A stretch of 64,000 bases of DNA from Catellatospora sichuanensis (GTDB lineage: Bacteria; Actinomycetota; Actinomycetes; Mycobacteriales; Micromonosporaceae): the NCBI RefSeq assembly GCF_007483665.1, contig NZ_VIQO01000002.1, positions 186,001 to 250,000 of the forward strand. The letters run 5' to 3'. Made by a program: the position numbers and the translations under genes. Below the pieces are notes generated by a model. That model saw only the letters and a program-made list of their open reading frames with translations, was not told where the DNA came from and made no database searches. Positions within the stretch are counted from its first letter, which is position 1, and each line of letters opens with the position of its first letter. Positions 51,642-61,004 of this stretch are shown one piece after another.

Positions 51642-53285
51642 ATGCGCTACGACGTGGTGGTGATCGGCTCCGGGTTCGGCGGGAGCGTGGCGGCGCTGCG
51701 GCTGGCCGAGAAGGGTTACTCGGTGGCCGTCCTGGAGGCGGGTCGGCGCTTCGCCGACCAGGACTTCCCGAAGACCAGCTGGCGGCTGCGGCGTTTCCTG
51801 TGGGCCCCTGCATTGGGCTGCTACGGCATCCAGCGGATCACTTTGCTGCGTCCGGACAAGGGACACGACGGTGCGGGTGTGCTCGTCCTGTCAGGCGCGG
51901 GCGTCGGCGGCGGCTCGCTCGTCTACGCCAACACGCTGTACCGGCCGCTGGACGCGTTCTATCAGGACCCGCAGTGGCGCGACATCACCGACTGGCAGGC
52001 CGAGCTGGCCCCGCACTACGACACCGCGGAGCGGATGCTCGGGGTGACCGTCTACGACCGGACCACTCCGGCCGACGAGGCGATGCGCAAGGTCGCCGAG
52101 CGCATGGGCGTCGGTGGGACGTTCCATCCCACCCCGGTCGGCGTCTTCCTCGGTATGCCGGGCCAGTCCGTGCCGGACCCGTACTTCGACGGCAAGGGGC
52201 CGGCGCGGGCAGGCTGCCTGCACTGCGGCGAGTGCATGACCGGCTGTCGCCACAACGCGAAGAACACGCTGGTCAAGAACTACCTGTGGCTGGCCGAGCA
52301 GGCCGGTGCGCAGATCTTCCCGATGTCTACGGTCACTGCCGTGAAGCCGCTCGAGGGGGGCGGCTACCGGGTCGAGCTGGCCAGGACCGGGGCGCGGTTC
52401 GGCCGTCGTCGTCGGGCGGCCGGCGGCGGCGTGCTCGAGGCCGGGCAGGTGGTGTTCGCGGCGGGCGCGCTGGGCACGCAGCGGCTGCTGCACAGCATGA
52501 AGGCCTCAGGTGACCTGCCGAAACTGTCGGACCGGCTGGGCGCGCTGACCCGGACCAACTCCGAGTCGCTGGTCGGCGCGACCGTGCTGCCGGGCCAGGC
52601 CCGCAAGCGGGGGCTGAAGTACACCGAGGGTGTGGCGATCACGAGTTCGTTCCATCCGGACGAGCGGACGCACATCGAGCCGGTGCGCTACGGCAAGGGC
52701 TCCAACTCGATGGGGCTGCTGCAATCGGCGCTGACCGACGGCGGGCCGGGTCGCGGGCGGCGCTGGGCGGCTGCGATGTTCCGGTGGCCGTTCGCCTACC
52801 TGCGGGCAATGTCGGTGCGCGACTGGTCCAACCGCACCATCATCGCGCTGGTCATGCAGTCGGCGGACAACTCGCTGACGGTGCGGCTGCGGCGCGGAGG
52901 CCTGCGCTCGACGCAGGGCCACGGCGCGCCGAACCCGACGTGGATCCCGGCGGGCAACGAGGCGGTGCGCCTGCTGGCCGAGGAGATCGGCGGGCTGCCC
53001 GGCGGGGCGCTGCCGGAGGTGCTCGACATTCCGCTCACCGCGCACATCCTCGGCGGGGCCGTCATCGGGGCGGACGCCGAACACGGCGTCGTGGACCCGT
53101 ACCAGCGGGTCTTCGGGCATCCTGGGCTGCACGTCGCCGACGGCGCCGCGGTCGCCGCGAACCTGGGCGTGAACCCGTCACTGACCATCACCGCGCAGGC
53201 CGAGCGGGCGTTCGCGGCGTGGCCGGCGAAGGGGGAGCCGGATCGGCGGCCGCCGCTGGGCGAGCCGTACCGGAGGCTGGGCTGA
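51642..53285 (+). CDS. choD: GMC-family oxidoreductase, ChoD-like
   Basis: A 547-aa FAD oxidoreductase. VVVIGSGFGGSVAALRLAEKG is the FAD Rossmann motif. LSGAGVGGGSLVYANTLYRP is the conserved GMC segment, and ADGAAVAANLGVNPSLTITA is the C-terminal signature. A Cys-rich insert, AGCLHCGECMTGCRHNAKNT, resembles the [Fe-S]-like motif of mycobacterial ChoD-type proteins. Its position between guaB3 and guaA also parallels choD. Its sterol oxidase activity is not assured. Start ATG 51642; promoter not resolved in the 234-bp upstream gap. Confidence 0.85.
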   Translation: MRYDVVVIGSGFGGSVAALRLAEKGYSVAVLEAGRRFADQDFPKTSWRLRRFLWAPALGCYGIQRITLLRPDKGHDGAGVLVLSGAGVGGGSLVYANTLYRPLDAFYQDPQWRDITDWQAELAPHYDTAERMLGVTVYDRTTPADEAMRKVAERMGVGGTFHPTPVGVFLGMPGQSVPDPYFDGKGPARAGCLHCGECMTGCRHNAKNTLVKNYLWLAEQAGAQIFPMSTVTAVKPLEGGGYRVELARTGARFGRRRRAAGGGVLEAGQVVFAAGALGTQRLLHSMKASGDLPKLSDRLGALTRTNSESLVGATVLPGQARKRGLKYTEGVAITSSFHPDERTHIEPVRYGKGSNSMGLLQSALTDGGPGRGRRWAAAMFRWPFAYLRAMSVRDWSNRTIIALVMQSADNSLTVRLRRGGLRSTQGHGAPNPTWIPAGNEAVRLLAEEIGGLPGGALPEVLDIPLTAHILGGAVIGADAEHGVVDPYQRVFGHPGLHVADGAAVAANLGVNPSLTITAQAERAFAAWPAKGEPDRRPPLGEPYRRLG

Positions 53286-53376
53286 CCCGCCGACGGCCCG
53301 TTCGCGGAAGGAGTGGATCAGGTTTGGGCGCGGGACCACCTCCACAGGAACGGTCCGCCCGCATAAGGTGATCGCC

Positions 53377-54132
53377 ATGGGGAGGATCTTCACCGCTCGT
53401 ATGACGACGGTCGCCGTGCTGGCGCTGGCGCTGGCCGGGTGCGGCACGGCCGCGCGGCCCGAGTTCCAGCCGGCCGCGTCGCCGCAGCCGATGCCGTCGG
53501 TGGAGCCGTCGGCCGACGAGCCGTCGCCGTCCCCGTCGGCCAAACGGTCGCCGAAGCCGGCCAAGAACGCCGCCGTGCTGGAGCGCGGCGAGGGCACCTT
53601 CACCACCGCCGCGGGCAGCTCGCCGGTCGTCGGCGACGCCGGCACCCTGCGCCGGTATCAGGTGCAGGTGGAGGAGGGCATCACCGCGTTCGACCCGGAC
53701 GGCTTCGCGGCCGTGGTGGATGAGGTGCTGGCCGACGAGCACAGCTGGATCGCCTCGAAGAAGTGGCGCTTCCAGCGGGTCACCGCGGGCGCGAGCGCGA
53801 ACTTCCGCATCATGCTGTCCACGCCCGGCACCACCGACCGGCTCTGCGCCAAGGCCGGACTGCAGACCAACGGCATCTTCTCCTGCCGGTACGGCGACAA
53901 TGTGGTGATCAACCTGCGGCGCTGGACCAACGGCGCGGACGGGTTCACCGACATGGACGTGTACCGGCACATGGTCATCAACCACGAGGTGGGCCACTTC
54001 CTGGGCAAGGGCCACGTCAACTGCCCCGGCAAGGGCAAGCTCGCGCCGGTGATGCAGCAGCAGACCAAGTCGCTGCAGGGCTGCAAGCCCAACCCGTACC
54101 CGTACCCGGACGGGGTCCACTACGTGGGGTGA
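53377..54132 (+). CDS. DUF3152 lipoprotein with metzincin-like HExxHxxGxxH motif
   Basis: A 251-aa exported protein. The signal peptide ends at lipobox Cys22 (LALAGC). Residues 28-70 are a Pro/Ser/Ala-rich wall-spanning linker. The C-terminal domain contains INHEVGHFLGKGHVNCPGKG, an HExxHxxGxxH zinc motif, followed by LAPVM, a possible Met-turn. These are the hallmarks of metzincin-fold proteases. Four cysteines (in RLCAKAG, FSCRYG, NCPG, QGCKPN) could form two disulfides. Usually annotated DUF3152. Substrate unknown. Start ATG 53377, with AAGG upstream. guaA follows 27 bp later. Confidence 0.83.
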   Translation: MGRIFTARMTTVAVLALALAGCGTAARPEFQPAASPQPMPSVEPSADEPSPSPSAKRSPKPAKNAAVLERGEGTFTTAAGSSPVVGDAGTLRRYQVQVEEGITAFDPDGFAAVVDEVLADEHSWIASKKWRFQRVTAGASANFRIMLSTPGTTDRLCAKAGLQTNGIFSCRYGDNVVINLRRWTNGADGFTDMDVYRHMVINHEVGHFLGKGHVNCPGKGKLAPVMQQQTKSLQGCKPNPYPYPDGVHYVG

Positions 54133-54159
54133 CCTGCGTCGCACCCTAAGATTGACTGC

Positions 54160-55713
<1,554 letters not shown>

Positions 55714-55727
55714 ATCCCGCTTTCTGC

Positions 55728-55767
55728 TGATCGAGGCCTCACCCTTACCGGGTGGGGCCTTTGATCA
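55728..55767 (+). terminator. Terminator after guaA
   Basis: TGATCGAGGCCTCACCC (55728-55744) pairs with 55750-55767 (GGGTGGGGCCTTTGATCA), allowing small bulges, around a TTACC loop. It begins 15 bp after the stop. Confidence 0.85.
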
Positions 55768-55877
55768 CTTCTGGGGTAGGCCGAACGGCCGGTGCAAATC
55801 ATTTCATAACGGTGGAAACATGATCGTAAAATCGGACATCTTGTCGTGATCTTCTCGCCGGGGGAGAATGGTTTCTC

Positions 55878-56837
55878 GTGACCACCGCGCTGGAGCCGTT
55901 GCGGCGGATCGCCGCCTACGCCGTCATCACCAACGAGACCGGCCAGGTACTCCTGGTCCGGGCCTCCATGCAGTCCGGTACGCCGGGCGTGTGGTCCCTG
56001 CCTGGCGGGGCAGTGGACCACGGCGAGCATCCCAATGACACCGTCGTCAGGGAGACCGCCGCCGAGACCGGGTTGAGCGTGGCCGTGACCGGGCTGCGTG
56101 ACGTCCTGGCCGACATCCGGGCGCTGCCGCACCGCGGCGTCACCATCCACACCGACCGCGTCATCTACGCGGCCCGGGTTCGCGGCGGCGCGCTGCGGGA
56201 GCGCGTCGACCAGCCCACCGACCTGGTGCGCTGGCTCAGCCCCGAGGAGGCGGCCCTGCTGCCGCTGCGGCCGTTCACGGCGGGCGCGCTGGGCGTCACC
56301 GAGGCGGCGATCGACCTGCTGCCCGACGAGGTGCCCGACTTCCCGTCCTTCTTCGCCGCACCGGGCCCGGACGGGCTGCACCGCGCGCAGCGCTTCGCGG
56401 CGTACGCCGTGGTCACCGACCGTATGCAGCGGGTGCTGCTGACCCGGATCGCGGCCAACTACCCGGGTGCGGGCAAGTGGCACCTGCCCGGCGGCGGCAC
56501 CGACTACGGCGAGCAGCCCGGCGTCGCCCTGATCCGCGAGCTGGTCGAGGAGACGGGCCAGCGCGGCCGGCTCGGCGAGCTGCTCGGGGTGGCCAGCCAC
56601 CGCGACCCGGCCTCGCTGGGTCCGGAGGGCTACCCCATCGACTGGCACGGCGTGCGGGCCTTCTACCGGGTCCGCGTCGACCGGGCCACCAAGCCCAAGG
56701 TGTACGACGTCGGCGGCTCGACCGCCGAGGCCCGCTGGGTCACCAAGGACGAGCTGGGAGAACTCGGCCCGGAGGACGTCACCGAGGTCACCGCCGAAGC
56801 GCTGAAGGCGGCCTCGCTGGACCACCAGGTGGGCTGA
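55878..56837 (+). CDS. Double-NUDIX protein 1
   Basis: A 319-aa protein with two NUDIX hydrolase domains. The first box (about residues 43-65) is GGAVDHGEHPNDTVV then RETAAETGL; one of the two catalytic Glu positions is Ala, so it may be inactive. The second box (about 210-232) is GGGTDYGEQPGVALI then RELVEETG, complete. NUDIX domains cleave nucleoside diphosphates linked to another group; the substrate is unknown. Its neighbour at 56992 is a paralogue with the same two-domain layout, pointing to an old gene duplication. GTG start. Confidence 0.85.
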   Translation: MTTALEPLRRIAAYAVITNETGQVLLVRASMQSGTPGVWSLPGGAVDHGEHPNDTVVRETAAETGLSVAVTGLRDVLADIRALPHRGVTIHTDRVIYAARVRGGALRERVDQPTDLVRWLSPEEAALLPLRPFTAGALGVTEAAIDLLPDEVPDFPSFFAAPGPDGLHRAQRFAAYAVVTDRMQRVLLTRIAANYPGAGKWHLPGGGTDYGEQPGVALIRELVEETGQRGRLGELLGVASHRDPASLGPEGYPIDWHGVRAFYRVRVDRATKPKVYDVGGSTAEARWVTKDELGELGPEDVTEVTAEALKAASLDHQVG

Positions 56838-56872
56838 CCGGCCGTGTCGTGGGCGCCCGATAGCCTGTCGTG

Positions 56873-56991
56873 GTGAGCGGGCGCAGCGAGCGGATCATGA
56901 TGCTCGGTCATGCCGCCGACGAGCGTCAGCGAGGAGAAGGCGGTTCATGATGCTCGGTCATGCCGCCGACGAGCGTCAGCGAGGAGAAGGC
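56873..56991 (+). repeat. 50-bp tandem leader repeat with coupled mini-ORF before NUDIX gene 2
   Basis: 56891-56940 and 56941-56990 are identical except for one base, each ending GCGAGGAGAAGG. A 25-codon frame from GTG 56873 (MSGRSER... ending GGS) stops in an overlap with ATG 56947. That ATG reads in frame into the NUDIX gene. The DNA is a variant of the GAGCGCAGCGAG leader, with an inserted T that changes DERSEE to DERQRGE. The second copy supplies the ribosome site of the NUDIX gene. Confidence 0.8.
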
Positions 56992-57924
56992 ATGGAGAAA
57001 CGGCGGCGCATCGGGGCCTACGGCATAGCGCACGACGAGCGGGGCCGGCTGTTGCTGGTCCGCTCGTCGGCCAGGTCCAACTTCCCGGGCGTCTGGTTCC
57101 TGCCCGGCGGCGGCCTGGAGCACGGCGAGGACCCGGCGGCGGCCGTCGTCCGCGAGTTCCGGGAGGAGACCGGGCTGACCGCCCGGATCGCGGGCCTGCG
57201 CGAGGTGACCTCGGATCTCGTCGAGTTCCCGTGGCGCGGGGTGCTGCTGCACCACGACCGGATCATCTACGACATGGCGGTCACCGGCGGCGAGCTGACG
57301 GTGGAGACCGACGGCACCTCCGACCTGCCGGCCTGGATCGAGCCCTCCCGGCTCGGCTCGCTGGACCTCATTCCCTTCGCCTCCCGCACGCTCGGCCTGG
57401 AGACCGACGGCACCGCCACCGGGCAGCGGCCCGCCCGGCCCGACGAGGCAGGGGAGACCGGCCCCGACGGCCGCGACCTGGGCGGTGCCCGCAAGGTCGC
57501 CCGCTTCGGGGCGTACGGCGTGGTCACCGACCCGGCGGGCCGGGTGCTGCTGTCGCTGATCGCGGAGAACTACCCGGGCGCGGGCAAGTGGCACCTGCCC
57601 GGCGGTGGCACCGACTTCGGCGAGACCCCGGCGATCGGCCTGGTCCGCGAGGTCTTCGAGGAGTCGGCGCAGGTCGGCGAGGTGACCGAGCTGATCCGGG
57701 TGAACTCGACGCACAACCCCGCCGCGATGGGCCCCGAGGGCGAGCCCTACGACTGGTACGTCGTGCGCGCCGTGTACCGGGTCGTGGTGCCGGAGCCCAC
57801 AGTGCCGTCCGTCACCGAGGCGGCCGGCGGTTCCACCGCGCAGGCCCGCTGGTTCACCCCCGCTGAACTGGCCGATATTCCGCTGACGGAGTCGGCTCAC
57901 CGAGAATTGCGACATATTTCCTGA
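56992..57924 (+). CDS. Double-NUDIX protein 2
   Basis: A 310-aa paralogue of the preceding gene. The first NUDIX box is complete: GGGLEHGEDPAAAVV then REFREETGL. The second is GGGTDFGETPAIGLV then REVFEESAQ, with the Gly near the end replaced. So the complete domain is the first here and the second in protein 1, a complementary pattern. The start ATG 56992 (MEKRRRIGAYG) follows GAGGAGAAGG. An in-frame ATG at 56947 would add 15 leader residues. Substrate unknown. Confidence 0.85.
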   Translation: MEKRRRIGAYGIAHDERGRLLLVRSSARSNFPGVWFLPGGGLEHGEDPAAAVVREFREETGLTARIAGLREVTSDLVEFPWRGVLLHHDRIIYDMAVTGGELTVETDGTSDLPAWIEPSRLGSLDLIPFASRTLGLETDGTATGQRPARPDEAGETGPDGRDLGGARKVARFGAYGVVTDPAGRVLLSLIAENYPGAGKWHLPGGGTDFGETPAIGLVREVFEESAQVGEVTELIRVNSTHNPAAMGPEGEPYDWYVVRAVYRVVVPEPTVPSVTEAAGGSTAQARWFTPAELADIPLTESAHRELRHIS

Positions 57925-57949
57925 TTGCCGCTGTCGGGTAGACTCGGAT

Positions 57950-58012
57950 GCTGACAAGACGAACAGCCCCCGGAGCGCTTGTGCCCTCCGCGGGCGTATT
58001 GCCCCCGTCAGC
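57950..58012 (+). ncRNA. Candidate structured leader (three-way junction) upstream of pssA
   Basis: GCTGAC (57950-57955) can pair with GTCAGC (58007-58012). Within it lie CGGAG/CTCCG (57971-57975, 57986-57990) and GGGC/GCCC (57992-57995, 58001-58004). AGGGACGG and an in-frame ATG (58024) follow at once. This could be a regulatory leader of pssA. No known riboswitch class was recognised, and the stems are short. Confidence 0.3.
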
Positions 58013-58143
58013 AGGGACGGCGCATGAAGATCGCGCCGGGTATCGCCAAGGCACACGGACGTGTGCGATGGTGTAGGCCGCAAAAGCCGGTCGGTCCGCT
58101 GAGGCGGCGGAAAGGAACCGAAACCGGTATGGAGGGACGACAC

Positions 58144-59112
58144 GTGCCGAGAGCCTTATGGCGTCGGCGTCGCTTGACGGACAGCCCGCGACCCGCGGGC
58201 CGCCAGTGGACCGGCCGCTTGCGTGCCGGTGGCTCCTTCGCCCGGCAGATGCTGCTGGTGCCGGTGGGCCGCCTGCGCAAGGCTGATCACTCCGTTGCGA
58301 CGAGCACCGCGCTGCCTGGCCTTGACCCGGTCGAACTGCGCGCCATCGAACAGGCCGCCACGGCCGAGCCGGTGGAGCAGCCGACCCCGACCACGATCCC
58401 GCTGCTGCCGGGCGAGCGCACGCTCGACCGCCGCATCAAGTTCGCCCTCGTACAGGCCTGCACGCTGAGCAGCCTGCTGCTCGGCATGACCGCGATCTTC
58501 CTGGCGGTCACCCGGAACAACCCGATGTACGGCGCGCTCTGCCTGCTCGCCTGCATCACCTTTGACGGCCTCGACGGCGCCCTGGCCCGCAAGTTCGGCG
58601 TGGCCAGCCCGTTCGGCGTGCAGATGGACTCGCTGGGCGACATGACGTCGTTCGGCGTCGCCGCACCCGTCGTCGTGTTCGCCACGCTCCAGGGCACCGT
58701 GCCCACGCCGGTGCTCATCGCGGCCTGCGCCATGGTCGCCTGCTGCGCGGCGGTCCGGCTGGCCCGGTTCAACGTCTCGCCGAAGGACGGCCGCTTCTTC
58801 TGCGGCGTGCCGACCACCATGGCGGCGACCGTGCTGGCGGTGACCGTGCTGCTGAAGACCACGATGGGCAGCGCGCTGCCGGCCGGGGCGATGGTGTTCG
58901 GGGTGGTGCTGCTGGCCATCGCGATGGTCTCCAGCTTCCCGTATGCCAAGCTCGCGAAGGTGGTCAAGCTGCCGCCGACGCTGTTCCTGCTGCCGCTGGT
59001 CGGCCTGGTCTGGAACACGCAGGTCACCTTCGGCCTGCTGGTGCTGGTCTACCTGCTGAGCGGCCCGATCATCTGGGCCCGCCAGCGCAAGGCCACCGCC
59101 CGCATCGCCTGA
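58144..59112 (+). CDS. pssA: CDP-diacylglycerol--serine O-phosphatidyltransferase
   Basis: A 322-aa integral membrane enzyme making phosphatidylserine. The CDP-alcohol phosphotransferase signature D-x2-DG-x2-AR-x8-G-x3-D-x3-D is complete in FDGLDGALARKFG through FGVQMDSLGD. About eight membrane helices follow the 100-residue basic cytoplasmic N-terminus. GTG 58144 is chosen because GGAGGG lies seven bases before it; in-frame ATGs at 58129 and 58024 are alternatives. It faces psd, the next enzyme in phosphatidylethanolamine synthesis. Confidence 0.9.
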   Translation: MPRALWRRRRLTDSPRPAGRQWTGRLRAGGSFARQMLLVPVGRLRKADHSVATSTALPGLDPVELRAIEQAATAEPVEQPTPTTIPLLPGERTLDRRIKFALVQACTLSSLLLGMTAIFLAVTRNNPMYGALCLLACITFDGLDGALARKFGVASPFGVQMDSLGDMTSFGVAAPVVVFATLQGTVPTPVLIAACAMVACCAAVRLARFNVSPKDGRFFCGVPTTMAATVLAVTVLLKTTMGSALPAGAMVFGVVLLAIAMVSSFPYAKLAKVVKLPPTLFLLPLVGLVWNTQVTFGLLVLVYLLSGPIIWARQRKATARIA

Positions 59113-59127
59113 TCACAGATCCACACG

Positions 59128-59160
59128 GCGCCGCCCCGGTCCACTGGACCGGGGCGGCGC
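59128..59160 (+). terminator. Terminator after pssA
   Basis: Perfect 15-bp stem GCGCCGCCCCGGTCC (59128-59142) / GGACCGGGGCGGCGC (59146-59160), 3-nt loop, 16 bp after the stop. Confidence 0.92.
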
Positions 59161-59250
59161 TCTGTTCGTGCTCCGCGCTGGGCGGGGCCACGTGCCCGGG
59201 GCGGGCGGCCCGGCACCGCCTCCGTCGCGTCGCGTCGCGCGCTTTCGATC

Positions 59251-59309
59251 GACGTTGGCCTATCACATCGACTTTGATCTACGTACGGTCGATGTGATAG
59301 GCCAACGTC
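59251..59309 (+). repeat. 59-nt hairpin element, copy B2
   Basis: A perfect 22-bp stem (59251-59272 with 59288-59309) with a 15-nt loop. Outer arms GACGTTGGCCTATC / GATAGGCCAACGTC are identical to B1 at 31940. The inner stem differs, with two compensatory pair swaps. Strong terminators already exist on both sides (59128 and 59322), so termination is not needed from this element. Confidence 0.92.
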
Positions 59310-59321
59310 TATGCAAAAAGC

Positions 59322-59362
59322 GGACCGGGGCCGCGCCGCAGCGTGCGGCTAGGCCCCGGTCC
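59322..59362 (-). terminator. Terminator after psd
   Basis: 11-bp stem GGACCGGGGCC (59322-59332) / GGCCCCGGTCC (59352-59362), 16 bp after the minus-strand psd stop. Confidence 0.85.
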
Positions 59363-59378
59363 AGGGAAGCAGCGAAGG

Positions 59379-60635
59379 TCAGCGCAGGCGGGCGATGACC
59401 GTGGAGCCGCCGGAGACGCGGTCGCCGGGGGCGACCAGGGCCTCGGCCTTGTCCGCGGGCAGGTAGACGTCTGTGCGGGAGCCGAACCGGATCAGGCCGA
59501 ACCGCTCGCCCTTGGCCAGCAGCGCGCCGATCGGGGCCCGCTGCACGATGCGGCGGGCGATCAGGCCGGTGCGCTGGGCGACCACGACCCGGCTGCGATC
59601 CGGCGTCTCCAGCACGGTGTACGCGGCCACGTTGTGCTCCGCCTCCGGCTTCATCGCGTTGGCGTACCCGCCGTCCTCGACGAAGTAGTCGACGACCTTG
59701 CCGGCCACCGGGGCCCGGTTGACGTGCACGTCGAGCACGGACAGGAACACCGCGATGCGCAGGAACTCCTCGTCGGCGAAGCGCTCGTCGTAGATGTGCT
59801 CCACGCTGAGGACCCTGCCGTCGGCCGAGGCGACGACCGCGCTCGGGTCGGCGGGCACGTCGCGCTCGGGGTCGCGGAAGAAGGCGGCCACGGGGGCGGC
59901 GAGCAGCGCGGGCAGCACCCACGCCTTCGACTTCGGCCGGGTGGCCTTCAGGAACGCGGCCGCGCCCAGCGCGATGCCGGCCGCCGCGACGCCGTTGGAG
60001 TCGATGTTCATGGTGCCGAACAGCGGCACGCTCGACGGGCGGAAGGCCGGGCCGAGCTTGGCGGCCACGGCCGGGTCGACGTCGGTGAAGCGCAGGCGGT
60101 GCACGCGCACCGGCGGGGTGTTGCGCAGCACCAGGTCGGAGCCGATGCCCTGGCGGGCGGCGATGCGGTCGAGCTCGTCGGTCGCCCCGCCGGACAGGCC
60201 GGGCAGCGCCACCGCGGCGATGATCAGCAGACCGCCCTCGGCGACGTACTTGCTGAGCTGCTCGACGGTGTTGCGCGCCTCCTCGCCGGAGCCGACCACC
60301 GGCTCGGCGACGATGACCAGGTCGGCGGCCTCGGCCGCGGTGAGGTCGTCGACGACCTTGACCCGCTCGGCCAGGAAGCTGCCCAGGGTCGCCAGGTGTC
60401 CCGCGACACTCGTGTCGGCCGCGACCACGGTGAGCTTGTCGCCCGGCAGCAGCGCGTCCAGCGCCTCGGCCAGCACCAGCGAGTCCGCGGACGCGCCGAC
60501 CAGCAGGGCGGTCTTGGGGCCGGCGTGGCGGGCCAGCTCGGTGGTCAGGGTGCGAGCGGCCCGGTCGCCGATGCGGATCTTGCCGAGCGGGCCCAGCGCC
60601 GGGGTGCCGGGACGATCGGTCGGGTGTTGGCTCAT
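59379..60635 (-). CDS. psd: Phosphatidylserine decarboxylase with N-terminal methyltransferase-like domain
   Basis: A 418-aa protein. The C-terminal half (about 200-418) is a short-type Psd: NIDSNGVAAAGIALGAAAFL (membrane-associating), FFRDPERDVP, LSVLDVHVNRAPVAGKV, and the self-cleavage site FGSRTDVYLP near residue 385, where Ser becomes the pyruvoyl group. The N-terminal half (TALLVGASADSLVLAEALDA, LTVVAADTSVAGHLATLG, GGLLIIAAVALPG) looks like a class I SAM methyltransferase Rossmann fold, an unusual fusion. It makes phosphatidylethanolamine from PssA product, or acts on a related archaetidyl-type lipid. ATG 60635 has GAGGAG upstream. Confidence 0.9.
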   Translation of the reverse strand: MSQHPTDRPGTPALGPLGKIRIGDRAARTLTTELARHAGPKTALLVGASADSLVLAEALDALLPGDKLTVVAADTSVAGHLATLGSFLAERVKVVDDLTAAEAADLVIVAEPVVGSGEEARNTVEQLSKYVAEGGLLIIAAVALPGLSGGATDELDRIAARQGIGSDLVLRNTPPVRVHRLRFTDVDPAVAAKLGPAFRPSSVPLFGTMNIDSNGVAAAGIALGAAAFLKATRPKSKAWVLPALLAAPVAAFFRDPERDVPADPSAVVASADGRVLSVEHIYDERFADEEFLRIAVFLSVLDVHVNRAPVAGKVVDYFVEDGGYANAMKPEAEHNVAAYTVLETPDRSRVVVAQRTGLIARRIVQRAPIGALLAKGERFGLIRFGSRTDVYLPADKAEALVAPGDRVSGGSTVIARLR

Positions 60636-60737
60636 CTGAGGTTGCTCCTCGTCGTCGTCGACCGGTGGTTCACCGGTCAGCATAGAGCGCCCCCCACCGC
60701 GGGCTCGCGCGGTGAGGGGCGCTTGGTGAGGTGGTGC

Positions 60738-61004
60738 TCAGTCGGCGCGCTCAGGCTCCGGCTCAACGGCGGGGGTCTCGGCCGCCTCCGGTGCCGGCTC
60801 GACCGCGGCCGGTTCGGTGGGGCGCCGGGGCGACAGCGCCCCGAGCACGGCCAGCACGCCCAGGATGATCAGGCCGCCGGCGATGAACCAGCCCAGCGAG
60901 GGCAGTTTCACGGTGGTCAGCTCACCGACCAGGAAGGCGCCTGCCACGAGCAGGAAGATGAGGCCGAAGAACAGCGAGACCGAATCGGTGCGGTGGTTCT
61001 TCAC
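60738..61004 (-). CDS. Small two-helix membrane protein
   Basis: An 88-aa protein. Two hydrophobic helices, SLFFGLIFLLVAGAFLVGEL and LGWFIAGGLIILGVLAVLGA, resemble the N-terminal membrane segment of LiaF/PspC-associated proteins. A Pro/Glu/Ala-rich acidic tail follows. It overlaps the stop of the upstream PspC gene by four bases (ATGA), so it probably functions with it in envelope-stress sensing. Specific role unknown. Confidence 0.75.
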   Translation of the reverse strand: MKNHRTDSVSLFFGLIFLLVAGAFLVGELTTVKLPSLGWFIAGGLIILGVLAVLGALSPRRPTEPAAVEPAPEAAETPAVEPEPERAD

